From Sphingomonas bisphenolicum (GTDB lineage Bacteria; Pseudomonadota; Alphaproteobacteria; Sphingomonadales; Sphingomonadaceae), in assembly GCF_024349785.1 (NCBI RefSeq), contig NZ_AP018817.1, forward strand, positions 3,441,501 through 3,505,500: a stretch of 64,000 nucleotides of DNA, written 5' to 3'. Each line of letters opens with the position of its first letter. The first letter of the stretch is position 1. A program made the position numbers and the translations under genes. The notes under the pieces were generated by a model, which was not told the origin of the DNA, searched no databases, and saw only the letters and a list, made by a program, of their open reading frames with translations. Below, one piece after another: positions 1 to 10,072 of the stretch.

Positions 1-1
1 C

Positions 2-844
2 GTCGCCGGCCCGCATGACAAGATCACCGGCCTCGACCATTGCGACAAGGTGATCGACATCGACCAGTCGCCCATCGGCCGCACCCCGCGCTCCAACCCG
101 GCCACCTATACCGGCGCCTTCACCAACATCCGCGACTGGTTCGCGGGCCTGCCCGAAAGCCAGGCGCGGGGCTACAAGCCCGGCCGCTTCAGCTTCAACG
201 TCAAGGGCGGCCGCTGCGAAGCCTGCCAGGGCGACGGCGTGCTCAAGATCGAGATGCACTTCCTCCCCGACGTCTACGTCACCTGCGACGTCTGCCACGG
301 CGCGCGCTACAATCGCGAAACGCTGGAGGTGAAGTTCAAGGGGATGAGCATCGCCGACGTGCTAGACATGACGGTCGAGGATGCGGTGGAATTCTTCAAG
401 GCCGTGCCGCCCATCCGCGACAAAATGGCGATGCTCGCCGAAGTGGGACTGGGCTATGTCAAGGTCGGCCAGCAGGCCACGACCCTGTCCGGCGGCGAAG
501 CCCAGCGCGTCAAACTCGCCAAGGAACTCTCCCGCCGCGCGACCGGCAACACGCTCTATATATTGGACGAACCCACCACCGGCCTGCATTTCGAGGATGT
601 CCGCAAACTGCTCGAAGTCCTTCACGCGCTGGTCGACCAGGGCAACAGCGTGGTCGTGATCGAGCATAATCTGGACGTCATCAAGACCGCCGACTGGATC
701 ATCGATATGGGACCGGAAGGCGGCGTGAAGGGCGGCGAAGTCGTCGCGGAGGGTACGCCGGAGAAGGTGGTGAAGGAGAAGCGCAGCTTTACCGGGCGGT
801 ACTTAGCGCCGTTGCTGGGGCTGGAGGCTTTGGCGGCGGAGTGA
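2..844 (+). CDS. uvrA: UvrABC excision nuclease subunit A, C-terminal part (5' end outside window)
   Basis: This is the last 280 residues of UvrA, the damage-recognition ATPase of nucleotide excision repair, which loads UvrB on lesions in the cytoplasm. Visible are a zinc-finger cysteine set (CEAC near residue 75 and CDVC about 20 residues on), the second ABC signature [12 protein letters not shown], a Walker [11 protein letters not shown] and the switch region [12 protein letters not shown]. The reading frame is open from base 2, so the gene begins upstream of the window. Its TGA stop overlaps the GTG start of the next gene by 3 bases. Family assignment is secure. Confidence 0.97.
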   Translation, partial: VAGPHDKITGLDHCDKVIDIDQSPIGRTPRSNPATYTGAFTNIRDWFAGLPESQARGYKPGRFSFNVKGGRCEACQGDGVLKIEMHFLPDVYVTCDVCHGARYNRETLEVKFKGMSIADVLDMTVEDAVEFFKAVPPIRDKMAMLAEVGLGYVKVGQQATTLSGGEAQRVKLAKELSRRATGNTLYILDEPTTGLHFEDVRKLLEVLHALVDQGNSVVVIEHNLDVIKTADWIIDMGPEGGVKGGEVVAEGTPEKVVKEKRSFTGRYLAPLLGLEALAAE

Positions 845-1692
845 GTACGCAAAAAAAGTCACTATCTGTTACCAATAGGCGTGAATCTTGTCTTTCATTC
901 AAGGTTTTCCCTGGGAGAGGCAGTGCGGAACAAAATAATTTAGTACATTCTCAAGCGACGGGTTTCTTCTGGCGCCGCGAGCAACGAACATTTCTCGTTA
1001 CTAATCTACACAACATTACCGGATGGAATTACGAAATTAATAAACCAATGAGTACCTTGGGCTGGTTACCAGAATGGATTGCACTTCAAGTCTCAGTCGC
1101 CTTCGACGAAGGCAGCGAATTTCTTCGCCTTAAGCATGAAACATGGCAAATAGATTTATATGATGAAAATGGAAATCCGAAATGGCTTATTCATCCGATT
1201 CATGGCACCGACATTGACGTTGGTGTTTTGCCAATTGATAATTTAGATGTCGACGGCAGACTGTATAATGAACCAGTAAATACTCATGACGAATGGATTT
1301 CTTTTTCCGGTCGGGTTGGCGATGATGCGTTCGTGCTGGGCTTTCCTAAAGGAATGGATGGTGGAAAGGGATTTCCATTATGGAAACGTGCATCGATTGC
1401 CAGCGAAACAAATTTCGATGTCAAAAACCTTCCTTTGATATACATAGATACTGCAACAAGAGAAGGGATGTCAGGATCACCTGTTGTCGTCTTACGTCGA
1501 GGATGGATCATGCCTGATGGTGAGGAAGATTTTTCGAAAGCAGTGATTGGTGAAGGCCTTAACTTTCTTGGAGTGTATTCTGGCCGCATAGGCGATGATG
1601 AATTGGGTGTACAAATTGGCATAGTTTGGAAACATACGGTAATTGATGAAATTATAACTGGAGGCATCGCCGGAACTTCAGTATTTCCTTGA
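841..1692 (+). CDS. orphan trypsin-like serine peptidase
   Basis: A 283-residue protein with the layout of a chymotrypsin/trypsin-fold peptidase: candidate triad His57 in VTNLHNIT, Asp126 in TDIDVGVL and Ser211 in GMSGSPVV. No signal peptide or membrane segment is visible, so it is probably cytoplasmic. It starts with GTG overlapping the uvrA stop. The gene and the roughly 150 bases after it are far more AT-rich than anything nearby, with many AAT, ATA and TTA codons, which points to recent transfer. Such standalone peptidases occur in several bacterial defence-type loci, but no partner is seen here and the substrate is unknown. The family call is good; the function is open. Confidence 0.8.
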   Translation: MSTQKKSLSVTNRRESCLSFKVFPGRGSAEQNNLVHSQATGFFWRREQRTFLVTNLHNITGWNYEINKPMSTLGWLPEWIALQVSVAFDEGSEFLRLKHETWQIDLYDENGNPKWLIHPIHGTDIDVGVLPIDNLDVDGRLYNEPVNTHDEWISFSGRVGDDAFVLGFPKGMDGGKGFPLWKRASIASETNFDVKNLPLIYIDTATREGMSGSPVVVLRRGWIMPDGEEDFSKAVIGEGLNFLGVYSGRIGDDELGVQIGIVWKHTVIDEIITGGIAGTSVFP

Positions 1693-1849
1693 AATAATTC
1701 AGATTTATTACAGATTCGTTATAGTTTTATTGATACTGCGAGTATCACTCTACCTACTCAGCGAATGACCGAATATTTTGCCAGATCCAAGCCATATCGG
1801 ATCGACCCGCAGACACTACTATTGCTCCAATGCGCCTATTTGATACATT

Positions 1850-2050
1850 ATGCTTATGACCAAGCTCACCCCCATCGAGTCCGAGTTCGCGACGACCGAA
1901 GACGCGGAAGCCTATGACGCATGGTTCCGTGCGGAGGTCGAGGCCGCCATGGCATCGGACGAACCCGATATCCCCCATGACGAAGCCATGGCCCGGATGC
2001 AGGCCATTATCGACCGCCGCAAAAAGGCGGACGAGCGCAATACGACATAG
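1850..2050 (+). CDS. antitoxin of a ParE/RelE-type toxin-antitoxin pair
   Basis: A 66-residue acidic protein ending in a basic stretch (DRRKKADERN), the usual size and charge pattern of antitoxins for ParE/RelE toxins. The first ATG (1850) is used here; a second in-frame ATG lies at 1856. The stop TAG shares one base with the GTG start of the downstream toxin gene, the tight coupling typical of type II modules. In such pairs the antitoxin binds the toxin and represses the shared promoter. The call rests mainly on gene order and size rather than a strong sequence motif. Confidence 0.75.
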   Translation: MLMTKLTPIESEFATTEDAEAYDAWFRAEVEAAMASDEPDIPHDEAMARMQAIIDRRKKADERNTT

Positions 2051-2325
2051 TGCTGCCGGTCGTCTGGAGAGCCAGCGCTCTACGAAAACTCGAAAACGTC
2101 ATCGACTATATCGAAATACGGAATCCGGCGGCGGCCGACCGCATAGGCGCTGCGATCCGGTACCCAGCCGATCGCCTGTCCGACCATCCCTATCTTCACC
2201 GTCCCGGCCGTGTTCCCGGCACGCGAGAGGCTGTGGTTCATCCCAACTATATCCTCGTCTATCGCGTCATGGCCGACCGGATTCAGATACTTGCGCTCCA
2301 CCATAGTCGCCAGCAATATCCCTGA
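2050..2325 (+). CDS. ParE/RelE-family toxin
   Basis: A 91-residue protein with the RelE/ParE fold pattern: N-terminal WRASALRKLENVIDYI, a middle segment RPGRVPGTREAVVHPNYILVYRV and a final hydrophobic strand IQILALHH. The GREAV/NYILVYRV block is the family hallmark. It begins with GTG immediately after, and overlapping by one base, the antitoxin gene. ParE toxins poison DNA gyrase and RelE toxins cleave mRNA on ribosomes; the sequence here reads closer to the ParE side, but the target cannot be fixed from sequence alone. Confidence 0.85.
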   Translation: MLPVVWRASALRKLENVIDYIEIRNPAAADRIGAAIRYPADRLSDHPYLHRPGRVPGTREAVVHPNYILVYRVMADRIQILALHHSRQQYP

Positions 2326-2344
2326 AGATATCCGGGGGCCGCAT

Positions 2345-2608
2345 ATGAACGACATCATCAATCTCGGGATTTTCTTCGTCTGCCTGGCACTGCCTTTCGT
2401 CGCCATGCCCCTCCTCTGGCGGCGCATGAAGCGCGTCCGCAACGAAACCTATCAACACAGGAAGCAGGAACGGCGCGCCCAGCCATGGGAAGAATCTCTT
2501 GGCTCGGACGGCGAAGTCCGGCTCGCCCGATCCGGCAGCCCGAATGACGATCTCATCGACCTTGGCAGCAAGGCGCGCGAAACCCGCTGGCCGATCGACA
2601 ATCCCTGA
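2345..2608 (+). CDS. small single-span membrane protein, unknown function
   Basis: An 87-residue protein with one hydrophobic segment at about residues 5-24 (ending FVAMPLLWRRMK) and a charged hydrophilic tail, so probably anchored with its C-terminus in the cytoplasm. The ATG at 2345 follows a GGGGG stretch at a fair distance for a ribosome site. It lies 20 bases after the toxin gene. I do not recognise a family. Confidence 0.6.
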   Translation: MNDIINLGIFFVCLALPFVAMPLLWRRMKRVRNETYQHRKQERRAQPWEESLGSDGEVRLARSGSPNDDLIDLGSKARETRWPIDNP

Positions 2609-2695
2609 CCTTCCTAAAAATCCTATTCCGCTGTCCTACATGCCCCTTTTCTGTCCATCCTCCCGGCAAACCCCTCAGCCGGAGGCACGCGACTC

Positions 2696-3733
2696 ATGTC
2701 CTATCACGACCCCATCCTCCCCACCCCCGCCGCCGCGCCGCAAAGCCGCGTCGACGGCTGGAGCCCCGCGCGCCAGCGCCGCTTTCTCGAAGTCCTCGCC
2801 GCGACCGGCGTCATCCGCCTCGCCTGCGAAGCCGTGTTCATCACCACCCGCTCCGCCTACGCGCTGCGCATCCGCCGCGACGGCGCGGCCTTTCGCCTGG
2901 GCTGGGACGCGGCGATCCTGATCGCCCGCGCGCGGCTGGCCGATACCTTGCTCGCCCGCGCCATCATGGGGACGGAGGAAACCATCCGCCGCGATCCCGA
3001 TAATTATGAAATCACCCGCCACCGCCACGACAACCGGCTCGCCATGTCGATGCTCGCCCGGCTCGATCGCATGGCCGATTGCCCGGCCGAAGGGTCCGAC
3101 GCCGCGCTCGCCCGCGTCGTCGCGCAGGATTTCGCCGCCTATTGCGACATGCTCTGCCCGGAAGCCGACGCCCAGGCCGAAGCCGACCGTCTCGGCCTCC
3201 CCCGTACCGGCGCGGAACCGGCCGCACGAACCATGGACGACGCCACCCTCTATGACGGCTCCATGCCCGATACGCCCGCCCCGGTCGACGCGGAAACACC
3301 CCTCTCCTCCGGCGCATCGGCAGCCCTCTTCGTCGCCGCGCGCATGGCGCTGCACAAACCGCAAAACCCGCACTTTTCCGTCGATGATGAACGGTGTGAA
3401 CTTCGCCCTCCGCCGCCCCCAAATCTTACCGATCTCCCGCCGGACGAAGCCGCCCATCGGCTGCGCGGCCTCTGGTGGGACGACCGGCTGGACCGCTGGC
3501 GCACCGATTTCCCGCCCCCGCCCGACTTTGACGGCAACGCCAGCGACAGCATCTACGACGTCGATAATTATGAGCGCGACCTGACGGAGGCGGAGGAAGA
3601 GGCGATCGCCGCCCAGCAGGAGGCCGAACGCCGCCCCTATGAACAGGCCGCCGCCCTCGCCCGCGACGATTTCTTCGGCTTCGTCCTGGCGCAGGACGCG
3701 GGACGCGCGGCGGTGACGGCCGGGGCGGGATGA
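2696..3733 (+). CDS. hypothetical protein with an N-terminal helix-turn-helix-like region
   Basis: A 345-residue soluble protein. Residues about 22-60 (SPARQRRFLEVLAATGVI, then ACEAVFITTRSAYALR) read like a homeodomain-type helix-turn-helix as found in terminase small subunits and some transposase-linked proteins. The rest is proline- and acid-rich, with a WWDDRLDRWRTDFPPP segment and a glutamate-rich C-terminal helix. Proteins like this are common hypotheticals in sphingomonads. No phage genes surround it, so I do not infer a phage role. Start ATG follows a GGAGGC sequence at 2680. Confidence 0.7.
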   Translation: MSYHDPILPTPAAAPQSRVDGWSPARQRRFLEVLAATGVIRLACEAVFITTRSAYALRIRRDGAAFRLGWDAAILIARARLADTLLARAIMGTEETIRRDPDNYEITRHRHDNRLAMSMLARLDRMADCPAEGSDAALARVVAQDFAAYCDMLCPEADAQAEADRLGLPRTGAEPAARTMDDATLYDGSMPDTPAPVDAETPLSSGASAALFVAARMALHKPQNPHFSVDDERCELRPPPPPNLTDLPPDEAAHRLRGLWWDDRLDRWRTDFPPPPDFDGNASDSIYDVDNYERDLTEAEEEAIAAQQEAERRPYEQAAALARDDFFGFVLAQDAGRAAVTAGAG

Positions 3734-3794
3734 TGGCGGGATGTGCATCATGCCATCAAGGTTGCCTGGGAAAGCGGGAGCGCCCCTCCCTCCG

Positions 3795-3856
3795 TTCGCC
3801 CTGAGCCTGTCGAAGCCTGTCCTGAGCGACTGCCGCAGGCAGGCAGTCGAAGGGGG
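3795..3856. repeat. dispersed intergenic repeat, CCTGAGCCTGTCGAAG type
   Basis: In the 348-base gap before the cold-shock gene lies a block with two copies of the CCTGAGC element and two TCGAAG elements, including a short dyad (cgactgcc at 3827-3834 and ggcagtcg at 3842-3849). This core is the familiar dispersed intergenic repeat of sphingomonads and some other alphaproteobacteria. The remainder of the gap holds a small C-run/G-run hairpin (3941-3946 with 3956-3961) and the probable cold-shock promoter and leader, but no gene that I can support. Confidence 0.7.
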
Positions 3857-4081
3857 CCTTTCTTCCTGCGGGGGGACAGGTGCGACAGTGGCCGCCTATC
3901 CGCCATCGGGTTCACGCCCCACCCCTATTTGCTATTTAGCCCCCCATGCCCTATGTGGGGGATGCTACAGTCGCAAATCGACGGTTCTCGGCGCTTTGCG
4001 GCACCTGTTTCCTTCTTTCCCTGCCCCTTTAGCGATCCGGTGCGACCACACGGGCCGCGCCGCACGAAAGAAGGAACTACC

Positions 4082-4294
4082 ATGAGCATCGTCGGAACCG
4101 TCAAATTCTTCAACGCCGACAAGGGCTATGGCTTCATCGCTCCCGATGACGGCAGCCCGGACGCGTTCGTCCACATCACCGCCGTCGAGCGCGCTGGCCT
4201 CGCCACGCTGCGCGAAAAGGACCGCGTCTCCTACGATCTGGAGCAGGACCGTCGTGGCAAGATGGCCGCTGTCAATCTTCAGCACGCCGAATAA
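4082..4294 (+). CDS. cold-shock protein, CspA family
   Basis: A 70-residue single cold-shock domain protein, the usual size for the family. RNP1-like KGYGFIAPDD and RNP2-like AFVHITAVE are both present. Such proteins bind single-stranded RNA and DNA and act as RNA chaperones. The ATG at 4082 follows AAGAAGGAACT, a good ribosome site. A strong terminator hairpin follows the stop, so the gene is probably monocistronic. Whether it is cold-induced cannot be told from sequence. Confidence 0.95.
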   Translation: MSIVGTVKFFNADKGYGFIAPDDGSPDAFVHITAVERAGLATLREKDRVSYDLEQDRRGKMAAVNLQHAE

Positions 4295-4302
4295 ACGGGG
4301 AT

Positions 4303-4332
4303 GGCGGGCGCTCCGGCGCCCGCCTCCTTTTA
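4303..4332 (+). terminator. intrinsic terminator after the cold-shock gene
   Basis: A perfect 9-bp GC stem (4303-4311 with 4316-4324) with a TCCG loop is followed by TCCTTTTA. It lies just after the cold-shock stop and touches the stop codon of the convergent gene. Confidence 0.8.
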
Positions 4333-4926
4333 CGGCTGCTGGTCCATATAGACCGAGCCGACCAGCAAGATCGCGATCAGCGCGACCAGCAGCGCGCCGT
4401 TGATCCAGCGATGGCGCACGAACAGCAGGGCGATCAGCGCCCCGAACAGCCCCAGCAGCGCCAGCCCCATCCAATAATCGGCATCTGCGCTCAGGGCCGG
4501 CCCGGTCGATGGCCGATAGATTTCCAGCGCGATCTGGCCGATGATGCTGCCGATATTGGCGCACAGCACGCCGCCGATCACCAGCCTTTTGTGCCGGTCG
4601 TACCAATGATCGAAATCGGGCCATTCCTCCGGTTCGTCGGGAAAGATCAGGGTCGCGGCCAGATAATAGACCCCGACCAGCGCCAGCACCGCCGTCAGCG
4701 TCAGATAATTGGCGTCCATCTGCGCCCGCGCCTCGTATGCCGTCAGCCAGAAGCTGGTCAGGTCGAGCAGCACGAACAGCCCCAGCAGCGGCGTCAGCCA
4801 GCCGATCCGCACCGCCCTGGCGCCCCGCTTGAGCTTGAGCGCCCTGGAAAAGCCGCCCAGCACCTCGCTGATCGCCAGCCCCAGCAACAGCCCGAAGGCC
4901 GCGAACACCAGATCGAATCCCGACAT
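4330..4926 (-). CDS. six-span integral membrane protein, unknown function
   Basis: A 198-residue protein with about six hydrophobic segments (first FDLVFAAFGLLLGLAISEVL, last GALLVALIAILLVGSVYM). The chosen ATG at 4926 begins MSGFDLVF; upstream codons in the same frame are arginine-rich low-complexity and unlikely to be coding. I do not recognise the family. It is convergent with the cold-shock gene and divergent from the small gene at 5049. Confidence 0.75.
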   Translation of the reverse strand: MSGFDLVFAAFGLLLGLAISEVLGGFSRALKLKRGARAVRIGWLTPLLGLFVLLDLTSFWLTAYEARAQMDANYLTLTAVLALVGVYYLAATLIFPDEPEEWPDFDHWYDRHKRLVIGGVLCANIGSIIGQIALEIYRPSTGPALSADADYWMGLALLGLFGALIALLFVRHRWINGALLVALIAILLVGSVYMDQQP

Positions 4927-5048
4927 TCGGCTCCCCCGACGCACCGTCCGTCGCAAGCCTAGCAAAAGCGACCGTCTAGGCAATCCGCCTTGGAACCCCC
5001 GGCCCCGCCGCCGGTTATCTCCCCGAACCCGCAACAATGGAGCATCCC

Positions 5049-5252
5049 ATGATCCGCACCCTGATCTTCGGCGCCATCGCCGGCTATGTCGGCAAAAAAC
5101 TCTACGACGAAGGCAAGCTGACCGAATTCAAGAACGACCTAGTCACCCGCTACAACGACGCCAAGACCAGCCTGGCCGACGAACGCACTACGGCGGATAC
5201 GTCGCCGCTCGTCACGTCGGCCGGCGCGATCAACCGGCCGCTGCCCAACTAA
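5049..5252 (+). CDS. small conserved hypothetical protein
   Basis: A 67-residue protein with a weakly hydrophobic N-terminus (IRTLIFGAIAGYVGKKLYDE) and a hydrophilic tail. The ATG at 5049 is preceded by GGAG at 5039 with ideal spacing, which decides the start over an upstream in-frame ATG at 5037. Small proteins of this kind occur in sphingomonads; function is unknown. Confidence 0.65.
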   Translation: MIRTLIFGAIAGYVGKKLYDEGKLTEFKNDLVTRYNDAKTSLADERTTADTSPLVTSAGAINRPLPN

Positions 5253-5439
5253 CCCACTATCCCCATCCGGCGGCCCAGTCCCCCGCTCGTCGCCGGTCAC
5301 CGCCCGCTCGCAGCCGCTCCCCCTCTCGCGGCCGCAGCGGGCGGTCTTCTTTTCACCTCGAAATTGTTACCGCCACGCAACCACCGCCGCTGCGCCGGGT
5401 TGTTGCAGCCAGCAGGGTAACAAAAGAAGGAGAGACCCC

Positions 5440-5799
5440 GTGCAAAAACCCATTCTCGCCGTCGCCATGCTGGCGATGCTACCGCTTGGCGCCTGTATGT
5501 CTGACAATGGCGGCGGTGGCGGCTATGGCTATGACCGCCCCAGTGACCGCCGCGGCCCGCCCCGTCATCATCGCCGTCCGATCCGCGACAATGACCAGAT
5601 TTACCGCGACAGTGACGGCCGCTATTATTGCAAGCGCGACGACGGTACCACTGGCACGATTGTCGGCGCGATTGCTGGCGGCGTCTTGGGTAACATCATC
5701 GCACCGGGCGGCTCGAAGACGCTGGGCACCATCCTGGGCGGCGCGGGCGGCGCCTTGGCGGGCCGCGCCATCGACAAGAACGACATCAACTGCGAATGA
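5440..5799 (+). CDS. lipoprotein with glycine-zipper (17 kDa antigen-like) domain
   Basis: A 119-residue protein with a lipoprotein signal (MLPLGAC, lipid-anchored Cys at residue 19), a glycine- and arginine-rich linker, and a C-terminal glycine-zipper region ([19 protein letters not shown] and [19 protein letters not shown]) typical of outer-membrane 17-kDa surface antigen-like lipoproteins. The start is GTG with an AAGAAGGAGAG ribosome site. It is followed by a perfect bidirectional terminator. Confidence 0.85.
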   Translation: MQKPILAVAMLAMLPLGACMSDNGGGGGYGYDRPSDRRGPPRHHRRPIRDNDQIYRDSDGRYYCKRDDGTTGTIVGAIAGGVLGNIIAPGGSKTLGTILGGAGGALAGRAIDKNDINCE

Positions 5800-5801
5800 C
5801 A

Positions 5802-5839
5802 GGAAAAGGGCGCGGCCATCGCTGGCCGCGCCCTTTTCC
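5802..5839. terminator. bidirectional intrinsic terminator
   Basis: A perfect 17-bp inverted repeat (5802-5818 with 5823-5839, loop TCGC) has an A-run on the left and a T-run on the right. It serves both the lipoprotein gene on the plus strand and etfA on the minus strand, which ends at 5855. Confidence 0.9.
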
Positions 5840-5854
5840 CGATCGCTCGCAAGG

Positions 5855-6787
5855 TCAGAGCTTGCCGGTCAGTTCCGGCACGACCTTGAACAGATCCCCG
5901 ACCAGGCCGATGTCCGCCACCTGGAAGATAGGCGCATCCTCATCCTTGTTGATGGCGATGATGGTCTTGCTGTCCTTCATGCCCGCCAGATGCTGGATAG
6001 CCCCGGAGATACCAACGGCAACATAGACTTCGGGCGCGACGATCTTGCCGGTCTGGCCGACCTGATAGTCATTGGGCACATAGCCCGCATCGACCGCCGC
6101 GCGGCTCGCACCAACCGCGGCGCCCAGCTTGTCGGCGAGCGGGAAGATCACTTCCTCAAAGGTCGGCCCATCCTTGAGCGCACGACCGCCCGACACGATG
6201 ATCTTGGCGCTGGTCAGTTCGGGACGCTCCAGCTTGGCGATCTCGGCGCCGACGAAGCTCGACAGCCCCTTGTCGCCGGTCGAGGCGACGGCTTCCACCG
6301 CACCGCTGCCGCCGTCGCGATCCGCCTTTTCGAAGGCCGTGCCGCGGACGGTGATGACCTTCTTGGCGTCCTTGCTCTTGACCGTCGCGATAGCATTGCC
6401 GGCATAAATCGGGCGCGTGAACGTGTCCTCGCTCTCGACCGACAGGATGTCGCTGATCTGCATGACATCGAGCAGCGCGGCGACGCGTGGCGCGATATTC
6501 TTGCCGTTGCTGGTCGCCGGCGCGACGAAGGCGTCATGATGGCCCATCAGTTCGACGATCAGCGGCGCGACATTTTCCGGCAGCGCATGGCCATAGGCCG
6601 CGTCGTCGGCGACATGGACCTTGCCCACGCCCGCGATCTTGGCGGCGGCGGCGGCGACGCCATCGACGCCCTGGCCCGCGACCAGCAGATGCACTTCGCC
6701 CAGCTTGGCGGCGGCGGTGATGGCGGAAAGGGTCGCGTCCTTGACGGCGCCGCCCTCATGTTCAACCCAAACAAGTGTCTTGCTCAT
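5855..6787 (-). CDS. etfA: electron transfer flavoprotein alpha subunit
   Basis: A 310-residue ETF alpha subunit. With EtfB it carries electrons from acyl-CoA and other dehydrogenases to ETF-quinone oxidoreductase at the membrane. The C-terminal FAD-binding signature is clear around residues 230-300 ([20 protein letters not shown], then [12 protein letters not shown] and [11 protein letters not shown]). The ATG overlaps the etfB stop by 4 bases, so the two are translationally coupled. Confidence 0.96.
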   Translation of the reverse strand: MSKTLVWVEHEGGAVKDATLSAITAAAKLGEVHLLVAGQGVDGVAAAAAKIAGVGKVHVADDAAYGHALPENVAPLIVELMGHHDAFVAPATSNGKNIAPRVAALLDVMQISDILSVESEDTFTRPIYAGNAIATVKSKDAKKVITVRGTAFEKADRDGGSGAVEAVASTGDKGLSSFVGAEIAKLERPELTSAKIIVSGGRALKDGPTFEEVIFPLADKLGAAVGASRAAVDAGYVPNDYQVGQTGKIVAPEVYVAVGISGAIQHLAGMKDSKTIIAINKDEDAPIFQVADIGLVGDLFKVVPELTGKL

Positions 6788-7533
6788 GCGGCAACTCCCA
6801 GCGCTTTCAGCTTGGCAACCAGTTCATCGACGTCGGCGACCTTGACGCCGGCCGAGCGCTTGGGCGGTTCGGCGACCTTGAGCGTCTCCAGCCGCGGGCT
6901 GATGTCCACGCCGTAATCGGCGGGGGTCTTCTGCGCCAGGGGCTTGGACTTGGCCTTCATGATGTTGGGCAGCGACGCGTAGCGCGGCTCGTTGAGGCGC
7001 AGGTCGGTGGTGATGATCGCCGGGGTCGACAGCTTCACCGTCTCCAGACCGCCATCGACTTCGCGGGTGACCGAGACGCTGCCATCGGCAACCTCGACCT
7101 TCGACGCGAACGTACCCTGCGGCAGGTTCAGCAGCGCGGCCAGCATCTGGCCGGTCTGGTTGCTGTCGTCGTCGATCGCCTGCTTGCCCAGGATGATGAG
7201 GCCAGCGCCTTCTTCTTCCTGAACCTTGGCGAGCAGCTTGGCCACGCCCAGCGGTTCGACTTCATCATCGGTCTGGATCAGGATCGCCCGGTCCGCGCCC
7301 ATGGCGAGCGACGTGCGCAGCGTTTCCTGCGCCTTGGCGACGCCGATCGACACCGCGATCACCTCGGTCGCCACGCCCTTTTCCTTCAGGCGGATGGCTT
7401 CCTCGATCGCGATTTCGTCGAACGGGTTCATGCTCATCTTGACGTTCGCCAGATCGACGCCCGTCCCGTCCGCTTTCACGCGCGGTTTCACATTATAGTC
7501 AATGACCCGCTTCACGGGCACAAGGATCTTCAT
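6784..7533 (-). CDS. etfB: electron transfer flavoprotein beta subunit
   Basis: A 249-residue ETF beta subunit, the partner of EtfA. It starts [16 protein letters not shown] and has the family signature region around residues 40-60 ([12 protein letters not shown]) and the AMP-binding region further on. The start at 7533 is preferred over the ATG at 7542 because GGAGG abuts the latter but is spaced 9 bases from the former. First gene of an etfBA operon. Confidence 0.96.
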   Translation of the reverse strand: MKILVPVKRVIDYNVKPRVKADGTGVDLANVKMSMNPFDEIAIEEAIRLKEKGVATEVIAVSIGVAKAQETLRTSLAMGADRAILIQTDDEVEPLGVAKLLAKVQEEEGAGLIILGKQAIDDDSNQTGQMLAALLNLPQGTFASKVEVADGSVSVTREVDGGLETVKLSTPAIITTDLRLNEPRYASLPNIMKAKSKPLAQKTPADYGVDISPRLETLKVAEPPKRSAGVKVADVDELVAKLKALGVAA

Positions 7534-7582
7534 TTCCAACATCCTCCAGTTTCACGCCATCGCCCGCCAACGCGAACAAGGA

Positions 7583-7612
7583 CGTGGGCGGCCCGTTTCC
7601 GGACCACCCACG
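7583..7612 (-). terminator. hairpin after sucC, probable terminator
   Basis: On the minus strand a 13-bp stem with two G-U pairs (7600-7612 with 7583-7595) is closed by a GAAA loop. It lies 35 bases after the sucC stop and before etfB. The following T-run is weak, so termination is likely but not certain. Confidence 0.55.
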
Positions 7613-7646
7613 CCCCATGGCGTATCTCGTTAGGTGGGGTCGTGCC

Positions 7647-8846
<1,200 letters not shown>

Positions 8847-8916
8847 AGGGCCTGCCCTTTTCGCTGAAATCTGATGTCAGCGGCTAAGCACAGCACCAGG
8901 CGAGGCGCTAGAAAAT

Positions 8917-8946
8917 TTCGCAAAATGACTTTGCAAAATTGCAAAG
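8917..8946. promoter_or_regulatory. cluster of TTTGCAAA-like sites upstream of sucC
   Basis: Three related octamers occur within 30 bases: TTCGCAAA (8917-8924), TTTGCAAA (8930-8937) and ATTGCAAA (8938-8945). The last two form an 8-bp inverted repeat (8929-8936 with 8939-8946). They sit 70-100 bases before the sucC start. Paired TTTGCAAA sites are the reported target of PccR/ScfR-type acyl-CoA-responsive regulators; the assignment here is an inference and the spacing is not identical to the published pattern. Confidence 0.45.
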
Positions 8947-8984
8947 CCAATGACGCCAATCCACCCCTTCATCCGCAAAAGCGA

Positions 8985-9317
8985 TCAGACTGTGCAGGCC
9001 AGCGCCGATATACTGGTAACCGCAAAAATCTCAGGATCCTGTAAAGCCCGCACCTTGTGCAACAGTTGATCTACGGAGATTTTGCCGCTGTGAGACTTGC
9101 GGAGCGAAGCGAGCGACTGGAGCCTTCGCAACTGGGTCAGGCTCAGCCGGTCGACCATCCGTTCCGCCATGCATCCCGCCATGCGTGGCGAAAGGCCAGC
9201 CTCCTCAAGCCCCGCCCGAAGACGTGATTCGGGCGACAAGCTGGCGCAGGCGGAAAGGGGGAGAAGGGCGACGACCATCAAGGCGCGGGAAGAAATGAAA
9301 CGCATCACGCTTTTCAT
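8985..9317 (-). CDS. small predicted lipoprotein, unknown function
   Basis: A 110-residue protein with an N-terminal lipoprotein signal ending LLPLSAC, so probably envelope-anchored. The mature part is helical with a central MAERMVDRLSLTQLRRLQSL stretch. The start at 9317 is chosen because the signal peptide begins there; upstream in-frame sequence is not signal-like. No family recognised. Confidence 0.65.
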   Translation of the reverse strand: MKSVMRFISSRALMVVALLPLSACASLSPESRLRAGLEEAGLSPRMAGCMAERMVDRLSLTQLRRLQSLASLRKSHSGKISVDQLLHKVRALQDPEIFAVTSISALACTV

Positions 9318-9375
9318 GGCCGCGCCTGGCTGAACAGGGGATAAATGCACCGGTTTTGCAAAGGAAGAATCAGCC

Positions 9376-9774
9376 ATGGATCGGATTTTCGCAGCGATGT
9401 CGCACCGGGTCGCCAACTGGGCGGGTCAGCCGTTTGCCTTCGTCCTGGCATTGGGCACCGTCATTCTATGGCTCGCGACCGGCCCGGTCTTCCATTATTC
9501 CGATACGTGGCAGTTGGTGATCAACACCGGCACCACCATCATCACGTTTCTGATGGTGTTCCTGATCCAGAATGCGCAAAACCGCGATGGTTCGGCGATT
9601 CAGGCGAAGCTGGACGAACTGATCCGGGCGGTCGAAAACGCCCGCAATGATTTCATCGGCATCGAGCATCTGACCGAAGCGGAACTGCAACGGATAAAGA
9701 CCGTCCTGGAACGGGAATGCGGCGACGACGCGACCCATCGTCTGGCGATCGACAGGCTGATCCAGCGACGCTGA
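9376..9774 (+). CDS. low-affinity iron permease family protein
   Basis: A 132-residue protein with two membrane segments (FVLALGTVILWLATGPVF and LVINTGTTIITFLMVFLI) followed by QNAQNRDGSAIQAKLDELI, the signature of the bacterial low-affinity iron permease family. Despite the name, transport by the short bacterial members is not well established. The ribosome site AAAGGAAG lies 12 bases upstream, and a lone TTTGCAAA octamer is at 9355-9362. Confidence 0.85.
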   Translation: MDRIFAAMSHRVANWAGQPFAFVLALGTVILWLATGPVFHYSDTWQLVINTGTTIITFLMVFLIQNAQNRDGSAIQAKLDELIRAVENARNDFIGIEHLTEAELQRIKTVLERECGDDATHRLAIDRLIQRR

Positions 9775-9783
9775 CCCGATCGG

Positions 9784-9957
9784 TCAATGCGCGTGAATGA
9801 TCAGCCGTTCATTTTCCCGACGATAGGCATCGATCCGATCAGTATAGCTTTGCGCAAGGCTTTCATAAGCGTCTCGCCCCTTGTCCGATCGGCTGGACTG
9901 CGCGCGTATCAGCGACATCTGCTGGCGGTGCAGCAGGTAGTTGACGTCCATCTCCAT
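9784..9957 (-). CDS. small hypothetical protein
   Basis: A 57-residue charged, helical protein (MEMDVNYLLHRQQMSLIRA at the N-terminus). The ATG at 9957 has a strong GGGAGGAGGG ribosome site, which is the best evidence that it is real. It is convergent with the iron permease-like gene. Function unknown. Confidence 0.65.
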   Translation of the reverse strand: MEMDVNYLLHRQQMSLIRAQSSRSDKGRDAYESLAQSYTDRIDAYRRENERLIIHAH

Positions 9958-10072
9958 AGTCGCCCTCCTCCCGTCCAAGTTCGAAGAGATTGGTCGATTG
10001 GCCAAGGCTGCATACGACTCGCAACATCAGCACTTATAGACTAGCACTGCCGCTACCCGTTGGCGAACCCAC

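Noticed and set aside
2696..3733. A phage terminase small subunit reading of the helix-turn-helix hypothetical
   Set aside because: Only the N-terminal helix-turn-helix is suggestive; no phage genes or attachment sites flank it.
4709..6916. A 735-codon plus-strand frame spanning several genes
   Set aside because: It crosses a membrane protein gene, a small gene, a lipoprotein and etfA, and contains no recognisable domain.
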